Assembly: GCF_000335475.2 (NCBI RefSeq)
Contig: NZ_ANAH02000011.1
Span: 372,001 to 436,000, forward strand
DNA: 64,000 nt
Source of the DNA: Cystobacter fuscus DSM 2262
GTDB taxonomy: Bacteria > Myxococcota > Myxococcia > Myxococcales > Myxococcaceae
Direction of reading: 5' to 3'
A model generated the notes under the pieces. The model ran no database searches. It saw nothing but the letters and a program-made list of their open reading frames with translations, and was not told where the DNA came from. The position numbers and the translations under genes are program-made. This document shows positions 55,964 through 64,000 of the stretch, piece by piece. Within the stretch, counting starts at the first letter, position 1, and each line of letters opens with the position of its first letter.

Positions 55964-55989
55964 CCCGGGAAGTCCCCGGGGCTCGTGGT

Positions 55990-56844
55990 TCAGGGCCCCA
56001 GGGGCAGGGCGGGCGCGTGGGTGGACGGGTGCTCGGGTTGGCAGCGCGGGCACCAGTGGGTGTTGCGGCCGCCGAGCTTGCTCGCGTGCACCGGCGTGCC
56101 ACAGCGGGGACAGGGCTCGCCCGTGCGGCCGAACACGTGGCGGTGGTGACGGGCCTGTCCCTGGACGCCGAAGAGATCCCGCTGGGTGCCCCGCAGGCGG
56201 ATGCCCTCGTCGAGCACCTCGCGGATGGCCTCGTGGAGGCGGCCCACCTCGGGCGGCGTCAGCGAGGCGGCGGCGCGGCGGGGATGGAGGCCCGCGCTCC
56301 ACAGGCTCTCGTCGGCGTCGCGGTTGCCGAGCCCCGCGAGGACGCGCTGGTTGAGGAGCACCGTCTTGAGCGGCCCCCGGCGCCGGCGCAGTTGCCGCGC
56401 GAGCAGCTCGGGGGTGAAGTCATCCGCGAGCGCCTCGGGCCCGAGCTCGGACAGCTTCAGGCGCTCGGCCAGCTCGTCCGCGGGGGCGAGCGCGGCCCGG
56501 GCATAGCCGAGGGTGTCGCTGAAGATCAGCTCCTCACCCCCGTCCAGGCCGAACACGACGAGGGTGGCCTCGGGCCGCGTGCCACTCACGGGCCGCAGCG
56601 CGAGGTTGCCCCAGAGCATCAGGTGGAGGGCCAGCACCTGGCCGTCGTCCAGTGACAGGAGCATGAGCTTGGCCCGCCGCCGCGCGGCGGTGACACGGCG
56701 TCCCTCCAGGCGCGAGGACAGCTCCCGGTGCGAGGGGAAGCGCACCGCCGCGGGCTCGAGCACCTCCGCGCCGGTGAAGCACCGTCCCACCACCGCTTGT
56801 TGCAGGTCGCGCACCAGCGTTTCCACCTCGGGCACTTCCGCCAT
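55990..56844 (-). CDS. Fpg/Nei-family DNA glycosylase lacking N-terminal proline
   Basis: 284 residues. The fold is that of formamidopyrimidine-DNA glycosylase: PEVETLVRDL near the start, RRRAKLMLLSLDDG with the Lys57 equivalent, LHLMLWGNL, GLGNRDADESLWSAGLHP in the helix-two-turn-helix, and a C-terminal zinc finger CPRCGTPVHASKLGGRNTHWCPRC. The N-terminus is MAEVPEVE, so residue 2 is Ala instead of the catalytic Pro; the following Glu is kept. The enzyme may be inactive, use the Ala amine, or have another role. Start at 56844, well defined by homology. Confidence 0.85.
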   Translation of the reverse strand: MAEVPEVETLVRDLQQAVVGRCFTGAEVLEPAAVRFPSHRELSSRLEGRRVTAARRRAKLMLLSLDDGQVLALHLMLWGNLALRPVSGTRPEATLVVFGLDGGEELIFSDTLGYARAALAPADELAERLKLSELGPEALADDFTPELLARQLRRRRGPLKTVLLNQRVLAGLGNRDADESLWSAGLHPRRAAASLTPPEVGRLHEAIREVLDEGIRLRGTQRDLFGVQGQARHHRHVFGRTGEPCPRCGTPVHASKLGGRNTHWCPRCQPEHPSTHAPALPLGP

Positions 56845-56986
56845 GGCCTGGAGTCCTCCTCTCCCGTTCAACGTAAGCAGCCAGCGGGGGAGACTCAACC
56901 GGTCATCCCGGACGAAGGGACTTTTGGGGTGGGGTGGGTCGAGGGGCTCGCCCGCCTGCTCGGCCCGCGATAAGGATGCCGCCCAT

Positions 56987-57712
56987 ATGGGGACCGCATT
57001 CGTCACAGGGGCTGGAGTCCGCGTGGGCAGCGCGGTGGCTCGTGCGCTGGGCCGCGCCGGGTATGACCTCGCGCTCCACGTGAATCGTTCCATGGAACCG
57101 GCGCAAGCGCTGGCCGAGGAGCTGCGGGCGCTCGGCCGCCGTGTCTGGCTCTACGCGGCGGACCTGTCCCAGCCCGGCGCGGTGGATGAACTGGGAGCGC
57201 GCGTGCGCGCGGAGCACCCGGCCCTGGACGTGGTGGTGCACAACGCGGGGCTCTACGAGCGGGTGGCCTTCGGCGCCATCTCCCGCGAGCAGTACCGGAC
57301 GATGCTCGGGGTGAACCTGGAGGCGCCCTTCTTCCTGACGCAGGCGCTGCTGCCATCCCTGCGCCAGGGCACGCAGCCGCTGGTGGTGCACATCACCGAC
57401 ATCGGCGGGGAGCGGGCGGAGAGCGGGTATGCGCACTACACGGTGAGCAAGGCCGCGCTCATCATGCTCACCCGGGCGCTGGCGGTGGAGCTGGCGCCGC
57501 ACGTGCGCGTCAACGCCGTGTCTCCCGGCACGGTGGCCTTTCCGGAGGACTTCGGCGCCGCCGAGCGCGAGGCCATCCTCGCGCGCATCCCCTTCGGCCG
57601 CGAGGGCAGCGTGGAGGACGTGGCCCGCACCGTGCTCTTCCTCGCCCGAGAGGCGCCGTATGTCACCGGGCAGGTGATCGCCGTGGACGGTGGCCGGAGC
57701 GCGCAACTGTGA
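56987..57712 (+). CDS. folM: Pteridine-reductase-like short-chain dehydrogenase
   Basis: 241 residues. SDR core: VTGAGVRVGSAVARALGRAGYDLALHVNRS (TGxxxRxG type, with the HVNRS motif of pteridine/dihydromonapterin reductases), VHNAGLY, catalytic YAHYTVSKAAL and a C-terminal TGQVIAVDGG. The downstream gene starts within its stop (GTGA) and encodes a FolB fusion, which supports a role in reduced pterin or folate metabolism. Confidence 0.82.
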   Translation: MGTAFVTGAGVRVGSAVARALGRAGYDLALHVNRSMEPAQALAEELRALGRRVWLYAADLSQPGAVDELGARVRAEHPALDVVVHNAGLYERVAFGAISREQYRTMLGVNLEAPFFLTQALLPSLRQGTQPLVVHITDIGGERAESGYAHYTVSKAALIMLTRALAVELAPHVRVNAVSPGTVAFPEDFGAAEREAILARIPFGREGSVEDVARTVLFLAREAPYVTGQVIAVDGGRSAQL

Positions 57713-58545
57713 GCGCGGAAGCCTTTCATCCCCCCCAGGTGATGGACGACCGGGGCCGGCCGCTGGACATCATCGCGCTGCGGGGCCTCACGGTGGACTG
57801 CATCGTGGGCATCTACAACCGCGAGCGCGTGGCGGCCCAGCCGCTGCGGCTCGACGTGGCGCTCTTCCTGGACACGCGCTCGGCCGGGGCCAGCGGAAGG
57901 CTCGGGGACACGGTGCACTACGGGCGGCTCGCCGGAGAGCTGCGCTTCCTGCTGGAGGCCTGCCGCTTCGAGTTGCTGGAGTCCGCGGCGGAGGCGGTGT
58001 GCCACTACCTCCTCGTGCCTCCCCGCGAGGACTCGCCCCGCACGCGCCTGGAGGCCGCCTCCGTGCGCATCACCAAGCCCCAGGCGCTCGGTGGCCTGGT
58101 GGTGCCCTCGCTCCAGGTGCACCGCGCGGCGCGGGAGATGGTCTACGCGGAGCGGGAAGCGTCGTTCGGGCGCGTGGAGGTGCTGCACGAGGGCACCGGC
58201 TATGGCGTCTATCGTCTGCGCGTGAAGCCCGGCGGTGTCCTCTCCATGCCCGCGCATCCAGAGGGAGAGGAGAGCGAGCTGGTGCTGGGCTCCGGGCTGT
58301 TGGCGCAGGGCCAGCCGGTGGCGCGTGGCACGGCCTTCCATTGGCCGCGGGGCATGGCGCACCGCTATGACAACCCCACGGGCAGCGAGCAGACGGTGCT
58401 GTGCGTGGCCCGGCCCCGCCTGATGCTGCCGGCCGGGCCGGCGACGGAGTTGCCCGTGGAGGGCCTCCAGCCCGTGCCCGGGCACGCGTACTACCCGCGC
58501 GACGAGCAGGCGGCTTCCGGGCGGGATGCGCCGGGTCCCGGATGA
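57709..58545 (+). CDS. Dihydroneopterin aldolase (FolB) - cupin fusion
   Basis: 278 residues, GTG start overlapping the reductase stop. Residues of about 20-135 are FolB-like (IIALRGLTVDCIVGIYNRER, DTVHYGRLAGELRFLLE, the ITKPQAL end strand). Residues of about 155-250 form a cupin (YGVYRLRVKPGGVLSMPAHPE, FHWPRGMAHRYDNPTGSEQ). FolB alone is about 120 residues, so the cupin is an extra domain, which may bind a metal or a pterin product. Confidence 0.82.
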   Translation: MSAEAFHPPQVMDDRGRPLDIIALRGLTVDCIVGIYNRERVAAQPLRLDVALFLDTRSAGASGRLGDTVHYGRLAGELRFLLEACRFELLESAAEAVCHYLLVPPREDSPRTRLEAASVRITKPQALGGLVVPSLQVHRAAREMVYAEREASFGRVEVLHEGTGYGVYRLRVKPGGVLSMPAHPEGEESELVLGSGLLAQGQPVARGTAFHWPRGMAHRYDNPTGSEQTVLCVARPRLMLPAGPATELPVEGLQPVPGHAYYPRDEQAASGRDAPGPG

Positions 58546-58574
58546 GCCGGGCCGGGGGCGGGGGGACGCGGATG

Positions 58575-59642
58575 TCAGGCGAAGGGGAGCGCGGACACGG
58601 TGGCCTCGGCGGGCCCGTCGCCCAGCGTCAGCACCGTTCCCGGCTCCAGGTGGTCGCGGTGCACGTAGCCCAGCGCCAGGAACTGGCCGGAGCCCGGAGC
58701 GCGCACCACGGTGGTGAGCCAGCCGACCTTCTTGCCGTCCTTCTTCAGCTCGGTCCCGGGCGCCGTCTCGGCCGTGCCGAGGCGCAGGCCGGCCAGCTTC
58801 CGGTTCATGTGCCCCCGGAAGGTGGCGCGGGCGATGACCTCCTGCCCGATGTAGCACCCCTTGTTGTACGAGATGCCATGCGTGAGGTTGGCTTCCAGGG
58901 GGATGGTGGTGTCGACCATGTCCTGGCCATAGCGAGGCACCCCGGCCTCCACCCGCAGCACCTCCAGGGCGCGCCAGCCCAGGGGCCGCAGGCCGAGGCC
59001 CGAACCCGCCGCCACCAGCGCCTTCCAGACCGTTTCCAATCCGGGGCGCGGCACCCACATCTCCACGCCCTGGGCGGAGGGCCAGGTCGAGCCCTGGAGC
59101 AGGACGTCCTGGCCGGCCAGGGTGGCTCCCCGGGTGGCGTTCGGGGCGAGGGGGGCGAAGGGCTGGCCCAGGACGGCTCCGAGCAGCTCGGACGTCCGGG
59201 GGCCGAGCAGCCGCAGCACGCCCTGCTCCTCCGTGGCGTCGTGCAGCTCCGCGTCCTCGGAGATGAGGAATTTCTCCAGGAATTCCCGGACCTTGGCGCC
59301 CAGCCCCGGCTCCAGGTCGAGCACCAGGTCATTCTCACGGCGCAGGATTCGGGCGTCGGCCACCATGGCGCCCTTCACGGTGATGAGGGCGGTGTAGGCG
59401 GAGGCCCCGGCCACCAGCCCCTTCACGTCCTGGGTCACCATGCCGTGCAGGAAGCTTGTACGGTCCTCCCCGGTTATGCGCAGCGCCTCGCGGTAGGTGG
59501 CATCGTGCAGGGCCACGCTTTCCCGGGCCGCCCGGTATTCGGCCTCCGCGTCCCCATAATCCGCCACGACCTCGCGGCCGTTGGCTTCCAGGAAGCGGGC
59601 GCCTGCCTGCTCGTGAAGAAAATGCAGAGACAGCGGTTGCAT
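58575..59642 (-). CDS. ygfZ: Folate-dependent YgfZ/IBA57-like protein
   Basis: 355 residues, GcvT-like fold. The diagnostic motif K-G-C-Y-I-G-Q-E (SYNKGCYIGQEVIARA) is present with the conserved Cys. It supports assembly or repair of certain Fe-S enzymes in a tetrahydrofolate-dependent way. N-terminal ITGEDRTSFLHGMVTQDV and C-terminal ALGYVHRDHLEPGT complete the fold. Proximity to pterin genes is suggestive. Confidence 0.88.
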   Translation of the reverse strand: MQPLSLHFLHEQAGARFLEANGREVVADYGDAEAEYRAARESVALHDATYREALRITGEDRTSFLHGMVTQDVKGLVAGASAYTALITVKGAMVADARILRRENDLVLDLEPGLGAKVREFLEKFLISEDAELHDATEEQGVLRLLGPRTSELLGAVLGQPFAPLAPNATRGATLAGQDVLLQGSTWPSAQGVEMWVPRPGLETVWKALVAAGSGLGLRPLGWRALEVLRVEAGVPRYGQDMVDTTIPLEANLTHGISYNKGCYIGQEVIARATFRGHMNRKLAGLRLGTAETAPGTELKKDGKKVGWLTTVVRAPGSGQFLALGYVHRDHLEPGTVLTLGDGPAEATVSALPFA

Positions 59643-59680
59643 GACCGTCGCTATATAGAGGCCCGGGAGTGAATGCCACG

Positions 59681-60007
59681 ATGGATGTGAAACACCTGTC
59701 CGACTTCATGGGCTTCTCCGCCGAGAAGCTCCAGAAGCACAACCTCTTCAAGTCGGAGCGCTTCTTCCTGGACGTGTACTGCCTCGCGCCCGGCCAGACC
59801 CAGAAGCCCCACCAGCACGCCCACTCGGACAAGGTGTACCTCGTCCTGGAAGGGCAGTGCCGCTTCCGCATCGGCGCGGACGAGGCCCCCCATGGCCCCG
59901 GCGCCGCTCTCTTCGCACCCGCGGGCGTCGAGCACGGCGTCACCAATGATGGTCCCGGCAACGCCCGCCTCCTCGTCCTGATGACCCCCCCTCCGGAGCA
60001 CGCATGA
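59681..60007 (+). CDS. Small cupin-domain protein
   Basis: 108 residues from the ATG at 59681, which has GGGAG 11 nt upstream; a GTG at 59669 would overlap that site. A single cupin with metal-binding pattern KPHQHAHSDKVYLVLEG and HGVTNDG. Function unknown. Its stop overlaps the VKOR-DsbA start by 4 bp, so it may modulate redox folding or bind a metal for it. Confidence 0.75.
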   Translation: MDVKHLSDFMGFSAEKLQKHNLFKSERFFLDVYCLAPGQTQKPHQHAHSDKVYLVLEGQCRFRIGADEAPHGPGAALFAPAGVEHGVTNDGPGNARLLVLMTPPPEHA

Positions 60008-61335
60008 GCAAGAAGGCCAATCCGCCCCCTCCCCCTCCCGTTCGCGGAGCCCAGGTGCTGCTCGCCCTGGGAATCGCCGAGAGCGCCCTCTCCCTCTTCC
60101 AGTGGAGCCAGCTGCTCACCCTGCGCCAGGGCGGCGCCACCGTGTGTGGCGTCTCCGAGCGCGTCAACTGCGAGGCGGTGTGGAACACGCCCTTCGCCGG
60201 CGCGGTGCACGAGTTGCTGCGCATGCCCGTGGCGGCACTCGGGCTCGTGTGGGGCCTCGTCGCCGTGGCGCTCTCCGCGCTCTACCTCGTCTGGCAGCGG
60301 GGGGCTCGTCCCGTGCGGCCCGCCGTCAACGGGCTGCGCCTGACGGCCGCCGCGGGCGTGGCCGCCTGCGCCGTGTTCGCCGCCGTGAGCGCGAGCACCG
60401 GCGTGCTGTGCCCCACGTGTCTGGGCACCTACGTCCTCACGCTCGCCTTCGCCGCCGTGGCCTGGAAGGGTCTGCCCGGCGCGCTCCTGCCCCAGGCGGG
60501 GGAGTGGGCCACCAGCCTGAAGTGGACGGTGGGCTTCACCGCGGCCGCCTATGTCGCGCTGCTCGTGCCCGGCACGCAGACGCCCCGCTCCTCCTCGTCC
60601 TCGGAGTCCGTCGCCCAGGTGGCTCCGCTTCCGGGCTCCCTGGAGGCCTACCTCAAGAGCCTGTCCGCGCAGGAGCAGCAGGCCGTCTCCGACGCGCTCG
60701 CCCTCTACCGCCAGGCCACCCCCCTGCCGGCTCCCTCTCCCGCGCGCCGCCTGTATGGCACGACGAGCGCGCCGGTGAAGATGGTGGAGTGGACCGACAG
60801 CCGCTGCCCCCACTGCAAGGCCCTGGTGGAGACGCTCACCGTCATGAAGAAGCGCCTGCCCGAGGGCAAGTTGTCCCTCGAGGCCCGCCAGTACCCGCTC
60901 GACAGCGAGTGCAACTTCACCATGCCGCCCCAGGCCACCGATGGCTCCGGCATCCGCTGTGTCGCCGCCAAGGGGCAGATCTGCATCGAGGACGCTCCGG
61001 ACTACTGGGAGCTGCGCGAGAAGCTCTTCGCCGCTCAGCGCTCGCTCACCAGCCGCGACGCGGTGCTGCAGGTGCTCTCCTCGGGCTCCATGTCCCGCAT
61101 GCAACTGGATGCGTGCGTCGCCCGGCAGGACACCGAGCGCAAGCTGCGCGACGACATCGCCTACGCCAGGCAGCATGACATTCACGGCACGCCCCTGGTG
61201 GTCATCAATGGCCGCGAGGCGCGCGCGTTCCCGGCGTTCCTCTACGCCCTCATCCTGGCGGACGGCAACCCGGACGCGAGCGCCTTCGGCGCGCTGCCCA
61301 CGCCCCGCGCCTTCCAGGCCCACCAGGCGCACTGA
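60004..61335 (+). CDS. VKOR - DsbA-like thioredoxin fusion
   Basis: 443 residues. The N-terminal VKOR domain has four to five membrane helices with conserved cysteines C48 and C56 (loop) and C136-C139 (CPTC, active site). After a Ser-rich linker the periplasmic thioredoxin domain has CPHC at 268-271 and cis-Pro GTPLVVING. A fused VKOR-thioredoxin can pass electrons from substrate thiols to quinone and replaces separate DsbB/DsbA. Confidence 0.88.
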   Translation: MSKKANPPPPPPVRGAQVLLALGIAESALSLFQWSQLLTLRQGGATVCGVSERVNCEAVWNTPFAGAVHELLRMPVAALGLVWGLVAVALSALYLVWQRGARPVRPAVNGLRLTAAAGVAACAVFAAVSASTGVLCPTCLGTYVLTLAFAAVAWKGLPGALLPQAGEWATSLKWTVGFTAAAYVALLVPGTQTPRSSSSSESVAQVAPLPGSLEAYLKSLSAQEQQAVSDALALYRQATPLPAPSPARRLYGTTSAPVKMVEWTDSRCPHCKALVETLTVMKKRLPEGKLSLEARQYPLDSECNFTMPPQATDGSGIRCVAAKGQICIEDAPDYWELREKLFAAQRSLTSRDAVLQVLSSGSMSRMQLDACVARQDTERKLRDDIAYARQHDIHGTPLVVINGREARAFPAFLYALILADGNPDASAFGALPTPRAFQAHQAH

Positions 61336-61344
61336 GCGGACGTC

Positions 61345-61722
61345 ATGGGCAAGCGCGACAAGAAGCCCGAGGCGCCTGCCCCCGCGGCGCCCTTCCACAA
61401 CCCCTTCGCCTCGCTCGCGCTCAACCGCGAGGCGCTGCCCGCCGGGCCCTCGCCCTCGCCCGTGAAGGACGAGCCGGCGCGGGGGCCCGCGCGCGCCGTG
61501 GTGCGCATGGAGCGCAAGGGCCGCGGCGGCAAGGAAGTGACGGTGGTGGAGCAGTTGGGGCTGCCCGAGGCCGAGCGCGAGAAGTGGCTCAAGGCGCTCA
61601 AGGGCGCGCTGGGCTGTGGCGGGGCGGTGGAGGAAGACACCCTGGTGCTCCAGGGGGATCAGCGCGAGCGGCTGCCCGCGCTGCTGGAAGCCCGCGGCGT
61701 GCGCCGCGTCACCGTCGGCTGA
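61345..61722 (+). CDS. eIF1/SUI1-like (YciH family) protein
   Basis: 125 residues. A Pro/Ala-rich N-terminus is followed by the SUI1 core: [44 protein letters not shown] and [13 protein letters not shown]. The RKGRGGK basic loop and GCGG turn are diagnostic. Bacterial members are thought to influence start-site fidelity. It follows the VKOR fusion by 9 bp. Confidence 0.87.
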   Translation: MGKRDKKPEAPAPAAPFHNPFASLALNREALPAGPSPSPVKDEPARGPARAVVRMERKGRGGKEVTVVEQLGLPEAEREKWLKALKGALGCGGAVEEDTLVLQGDQRERLPALLEARGVRRVTVG

Positions 61723-61725
61723 GCG

Positions 61726-62730
61726 CTACAGCGCGGCGATGACGGCGTCGGTGAAGTCGCGCGTGCTGGAGGTGCCGCCCAGGTCTCCGGTGCGCGCCTT
61801 GCCCTCGGAGTGCACGCGGGTGAGCGCGTTCTCGAAGCGGCGCGCGGCGTCCTTCATGTCCAACCAGTCGAGCATCATCACCGCCGACATCATCAGCGCG
61901 GTGGGGTTGGCCAGGCCCTTGCCCGCGATGTCCGGCGCCGTGCCGTGCACCGCCTCGAACATCGCCGTGCGCTCGCCGATGTTGGCCCCCGGCACCAGTC
62001 CCAGGCCTCCCACCAGCCCCGCGCACAAGTCACTGAGGATGTCCCCGTAGAGGTTCTCCATCACCAGCACGTCATAGCGGCTCGGATCCTTCACGAGCTG
62101 CATGCACATGTTGTCGACGATGACCTCCTCGTACTGGATCTCCGGGAACTCGCGGCCCACCTTGCGCGCGCAGTCGAGGAAGAGGCCATCCGACAGCTTC
62201 ATGATGTTGGCCTTGTGCACCGCGGTGACCTTCTTGCGCCCGTTCTTGCGCGCGTGCTCGAAGGCGAAGCGCGCGATGCGGGTGGAGGCCTTCTCGGTGA
62301 TGATCTTCAAGGACTCCACCACGCCCGGCACGATGATGTGCTCGAGGCCCGCGTAGAGGCTCTCCGTGTTCTCGCGCACCACCACCAGGTCCACGCCCTC
62401 GTAGCGCGTCTTCACGCCAGGCACGCTCTTGACGGGGCGCAGCGCGGAGTACAGGTCCAGGCGCTTGCGCAGCCCCACGTTGGCCGACGCCATGCCGCCG
62501 CCCACCACCGTGCCCGTGGGGCCCTTGAGCGCCACGCCGTTGCGCAGCACCGACTCCACCGTCGCGTCGGGCAGGTTGGTGCCGAACTTGGCGATGCACT
62601 CGGCCCCCGCGTCCCGGTGCTCGAACTCCAGGGGGACCTCGAGCGCCTGGAGGACCCGGAGGGTGGCCGCCATGACCTCGGGGCCGATACCGTCGCCATT
62701 GATGACCGTGACCGTACGCGGAGTCGCCAT
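61726..62730 (-). CDS. NAD(P)-dependent isocitrate dehydrogenase family
   Basis: 334 residues, beta-decarboxylating dehydrogenase. [11 protein letters not shown] opens the fold. The substrate region [14 protein letters not shown] has a Ser typical of isocitrate rather than isopropylmalate use. [17 protein letters not shown] and the cofactor loop [18 protein letters not shown] follow. The length matches the short, mitochondrial-like NAD-dependent enzymes. Start at 62730 (MATPRTVTV). Confidence 0.87.
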   Translation of the reverse strand: MATPRTVTVINGDGIGPEVMAATLRVLQALEVPLEFEHRDAGAECIAKFGTNLPDATVESVLRNGVALKGPTGTVVGGGMASANVGLRKRLDLYSALRPVKSVPGVKTRYEGVDLVVVRENTESLYAGLEHIIVPGVVESLKIITEKASTRIARFAFEHARKNGRKKVTAVHKANIMKLSDGLFLDCARKVGREFPEIQYEEVIVDNMCMQLVKDPSRYDVLVMENLYGDILSDLCAGLVGGLGLVPGANIGERTAMFEAVHGTAPDIAGKGLANPTALMMSAVMMLDWLDMKDAARRFENALTRVHSEGKARTGDLGGTSSTRDFTDAVIAAL

Positions 62731-62758
62731 GGCGTTCGCTTCAACCACGCGAGCCGCG

Positions 62759-63544
62759 CTAATTCAAGGACGGAGGCGGAGGCGGAGGCGGGGGCGCAGC
62801 GGAGCGGCGGCCGCGGCGGCGGGGGGCGAGCGTGGCGTAGGGCCGGTAGAACGACTCCCACAGCGCGGCGCGTCGGCCCCGGGGCAGCGGGCGCAGCTCA
62901 CCCATGGGCGCCCGGGTGAAGAAGGAGGATGCGAAGATATAGGTGAAGACGAGCACCACCAGCCCCACCACCACCGTCACCACCCCGCCCGGTACCGGGC
63001 CCACGCTCGCCCGCTGCATGAACTCGCCCACGTCCTTGGGGGCGTAGGGGTGGGTGTACACCTTGACGAACCAGGTGAGCGTCAACACGAGCAGGATGGG
63101 GCCGTAGGCGCGGTTGAGCCGCGTGGAGATGGCCGAGAAGAGCGAGAGCTGGATTTGTGGCCGCTCCACCAGGCTCACCAGCTCGCGGATGGCGTCCGGG
63201 TCCACCGGCTCGCGGCGCAAGAGCGGCACCCAGTAGCCGTTTTCCAACAGTCGCACCCGGCGGATCCACAAGTCGTAGTAGCGGTAGCGCCGCGCCTCGA
63301 TGAGCAGGAACGTCAGCACCATCCACAGGCCCACCAGGAACACCACCGGCGAGGCCGAGGTGGTGAAGCCGAAGGAGATGACGGCCGCGGTGGTGGTGAG
63401 CGACCAGTTGGTGGTGTTGTCCAGTCGTGAGCGCCAGGTATCCGAGCGGCTGAGCTCGCCCCGGAAGAGCTGCGCCATGGCCGAGTCCGAGACGGGTGGG
63501 ACCTCGAATTCGTTCTTGTCGCGATCATTACCGTCGTTCGCCAT
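62759..63544 (-). CDS. DUF2270 membrane protein
   Basis: 261 residues from the ATG at 63544. A soluble N-terminus leads into WRSRLDNTTNWSLTTTAAVISFGF and a helix pair (FLVGLWMVLTFLLIEARRYRYYDLW), the signature of DUF2270. Two more helices lie near 160-220. A basic, Pro-rich tail ends the protein. Function unknown. Divergent from the RsbRD-type sensor gene. Confidence 0.8.
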   Translation of the reverse strand: MANDGNDRDKNEFEVPPVSDSAMAQLFRGELSRSDTWRSRLDNTTNWSLTTTAAVISFGFTTSASPVVFLVGLWMVLTFLLIEARRYRYYDLWIRRVRLLENGYWVPLLRREPVDPDAIRELVSLVERPQIQLSLFSAISTRLNRAYGPILLVLTLTWFVKVYTHPYAPKDVGEFMQRASVGPVPGGVVTVVVGLVVLVFTYIFASSFFTRAPMGELRPLPRGRRAALWESFYRPYATLAPRRRGRRSAAPPPPPPPPSLN

Positions 63545-63623
63545 CCGCACCCTCCCAAGGGGGACCGTCGCATTTGCGGCTGGCCGGTCCCAGCTCCCAT
63601 GCCCACCCTGTACGGGAGGAACC

Positions 63624-64000
63624 ATGGTCATTCCCTTCCTCCAAGACACCCCACGGCCCGTGGACCCGGTGACGGCCCTGCTCGCCCTGCTGGAAGAGGA
63701 GGGTGAGCGCGTGGTGCGTCTGTGGGCCAAGCGCATCCGGGCCGAGACCCATGAGTTGGATGTGCCCGGCCGGGATTTGCGAGCCCCCTTGCGCCCGCTG
63801 GTGGACGAGCTCGTCCGCCTGCTCAGGGACCGGGGGAGGGACGCCCTCATCCTCTGGCCGGAGGTGGTGCGTTCGCACGGGGCACGGCGCTACGACCAGC
63901 GCTTCGACGCGGAGGACCTGGCGCGCGAGTTCAAGGCGCTGGGGGAAGTGCTGCTCTACGTGTACGCGCGGCGCAACCGCCAGCGGCTGGAGCCGGAGGT
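63624..64000 (+). CDS. RsbRD-type sensor N-terminus, runs off window
   Basis: 125 residues are visible (MVIPFLQDTPRPVDPV). The helical globin-like pattern ALLEEEGERVVRLWAKRI, RPLVDELVRLL and AREFKALGEVLLYVYARRN is that of RsbRD/RsbT co-antagonist N-terminal domains, often fused to histidine kinases in myxobacteria. GGGAGGA lies just before the ATG. The output domain is beyond the right edge. Confidence 0.65.
   Translation, partial: MVIPFLQDTPRPVDPVTALLALLEEEGERVVRLWAKRIRAETHELDVPGRDLRAPLRPLVDELVRLLRDRGRDALILWPEVVRSHGARRYDQRFDAEDLAREFKALGEVLLYVYARRNRQRLEPE

Overview
The window is very GC-rich, with coding sequence on both strands and strong G/C preference at third codon positions. Several features point to a myxobacterium, probably of the Archangium/Cystobacter/Myxococcus group: a giant Ser/Thr-kinase/ATPase/histidine-kinase fusion, a DUF3396-type immunity protein, many lipoproteins, and a split ATPase/TPR pair. 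This placement is inferred from gene content only; no rRNA, tRNA, CRISPR array or origin was seen.

Layout. 1-4062 (minus): end of threonine synthase, a sugar mutarotase, a YcaO protein and an upstream HD-like partner whose 3' end looks frameshifted. 4573-6503 (plus): a lipoprotein-like candidate nuclease effector overlapping a DUF3396 immunity gene, with its own sigma70-type promoter. 6634-18945: mostly housekeeping and envelope genes (pfkA, nagB, a VWA protein, a lytic transglycosylase, panE, lipoproteins, a D-2-hydroxyglutarate dehydrogenase facing serA). 19156-20558: a stand-alone acyl carrier protein and a methyltransferase. 20792-26270: a secreted trefoil/c-haem protein, a LodA-like quinoprotein oxidase and its LodB-like flavoprotein, preceded by a perfect 19-bp inverted repeat. 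26277-31271: the 1664-residue trifunctional kinase. 31502-38405: an operon of response regulator, histidine kinase, MacA/MacB-type pump and TolC. 38569-44805: a tightly coupled five-gene oxidative operon (flavin monooxygenase, alpha-hydroxy-acid oxidase, cytochrome P450, haem-oxygenase-like diiron enzyme, cation/proton antiporter) with an IS3-type element directly upstream. 46277-49562: a TPR protein and a P-loop ATPase, the ATPase broken by an 8-bp duplication and an in-frame amber codon. 49758-64000: small genes, a histidine kinase, a hotdog-like protein, tyrosine catabolism (fahA-maiA-hppD), an Fpg-like protein without the catalytic proline, a pteridine reductase and a FolB-cupin fusion, ygfZ, a cupin, a VKOR-DsbA fusion, an eIF1-like protein, isocitrate dehydrogenase, a DUF2270 protein and the start of an RsbRD-type sensor.

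The best candidates for undescribed biology are the five-gene oxidative operon (38569-44805) and the LodA/LodB locus with its trefoil/cytochrome partner (20559-26270). The decayed ATPase/TPR module and the YcaO/HD-like pair come next. Functions are assigned from motifs read by eye; no database search was possible.
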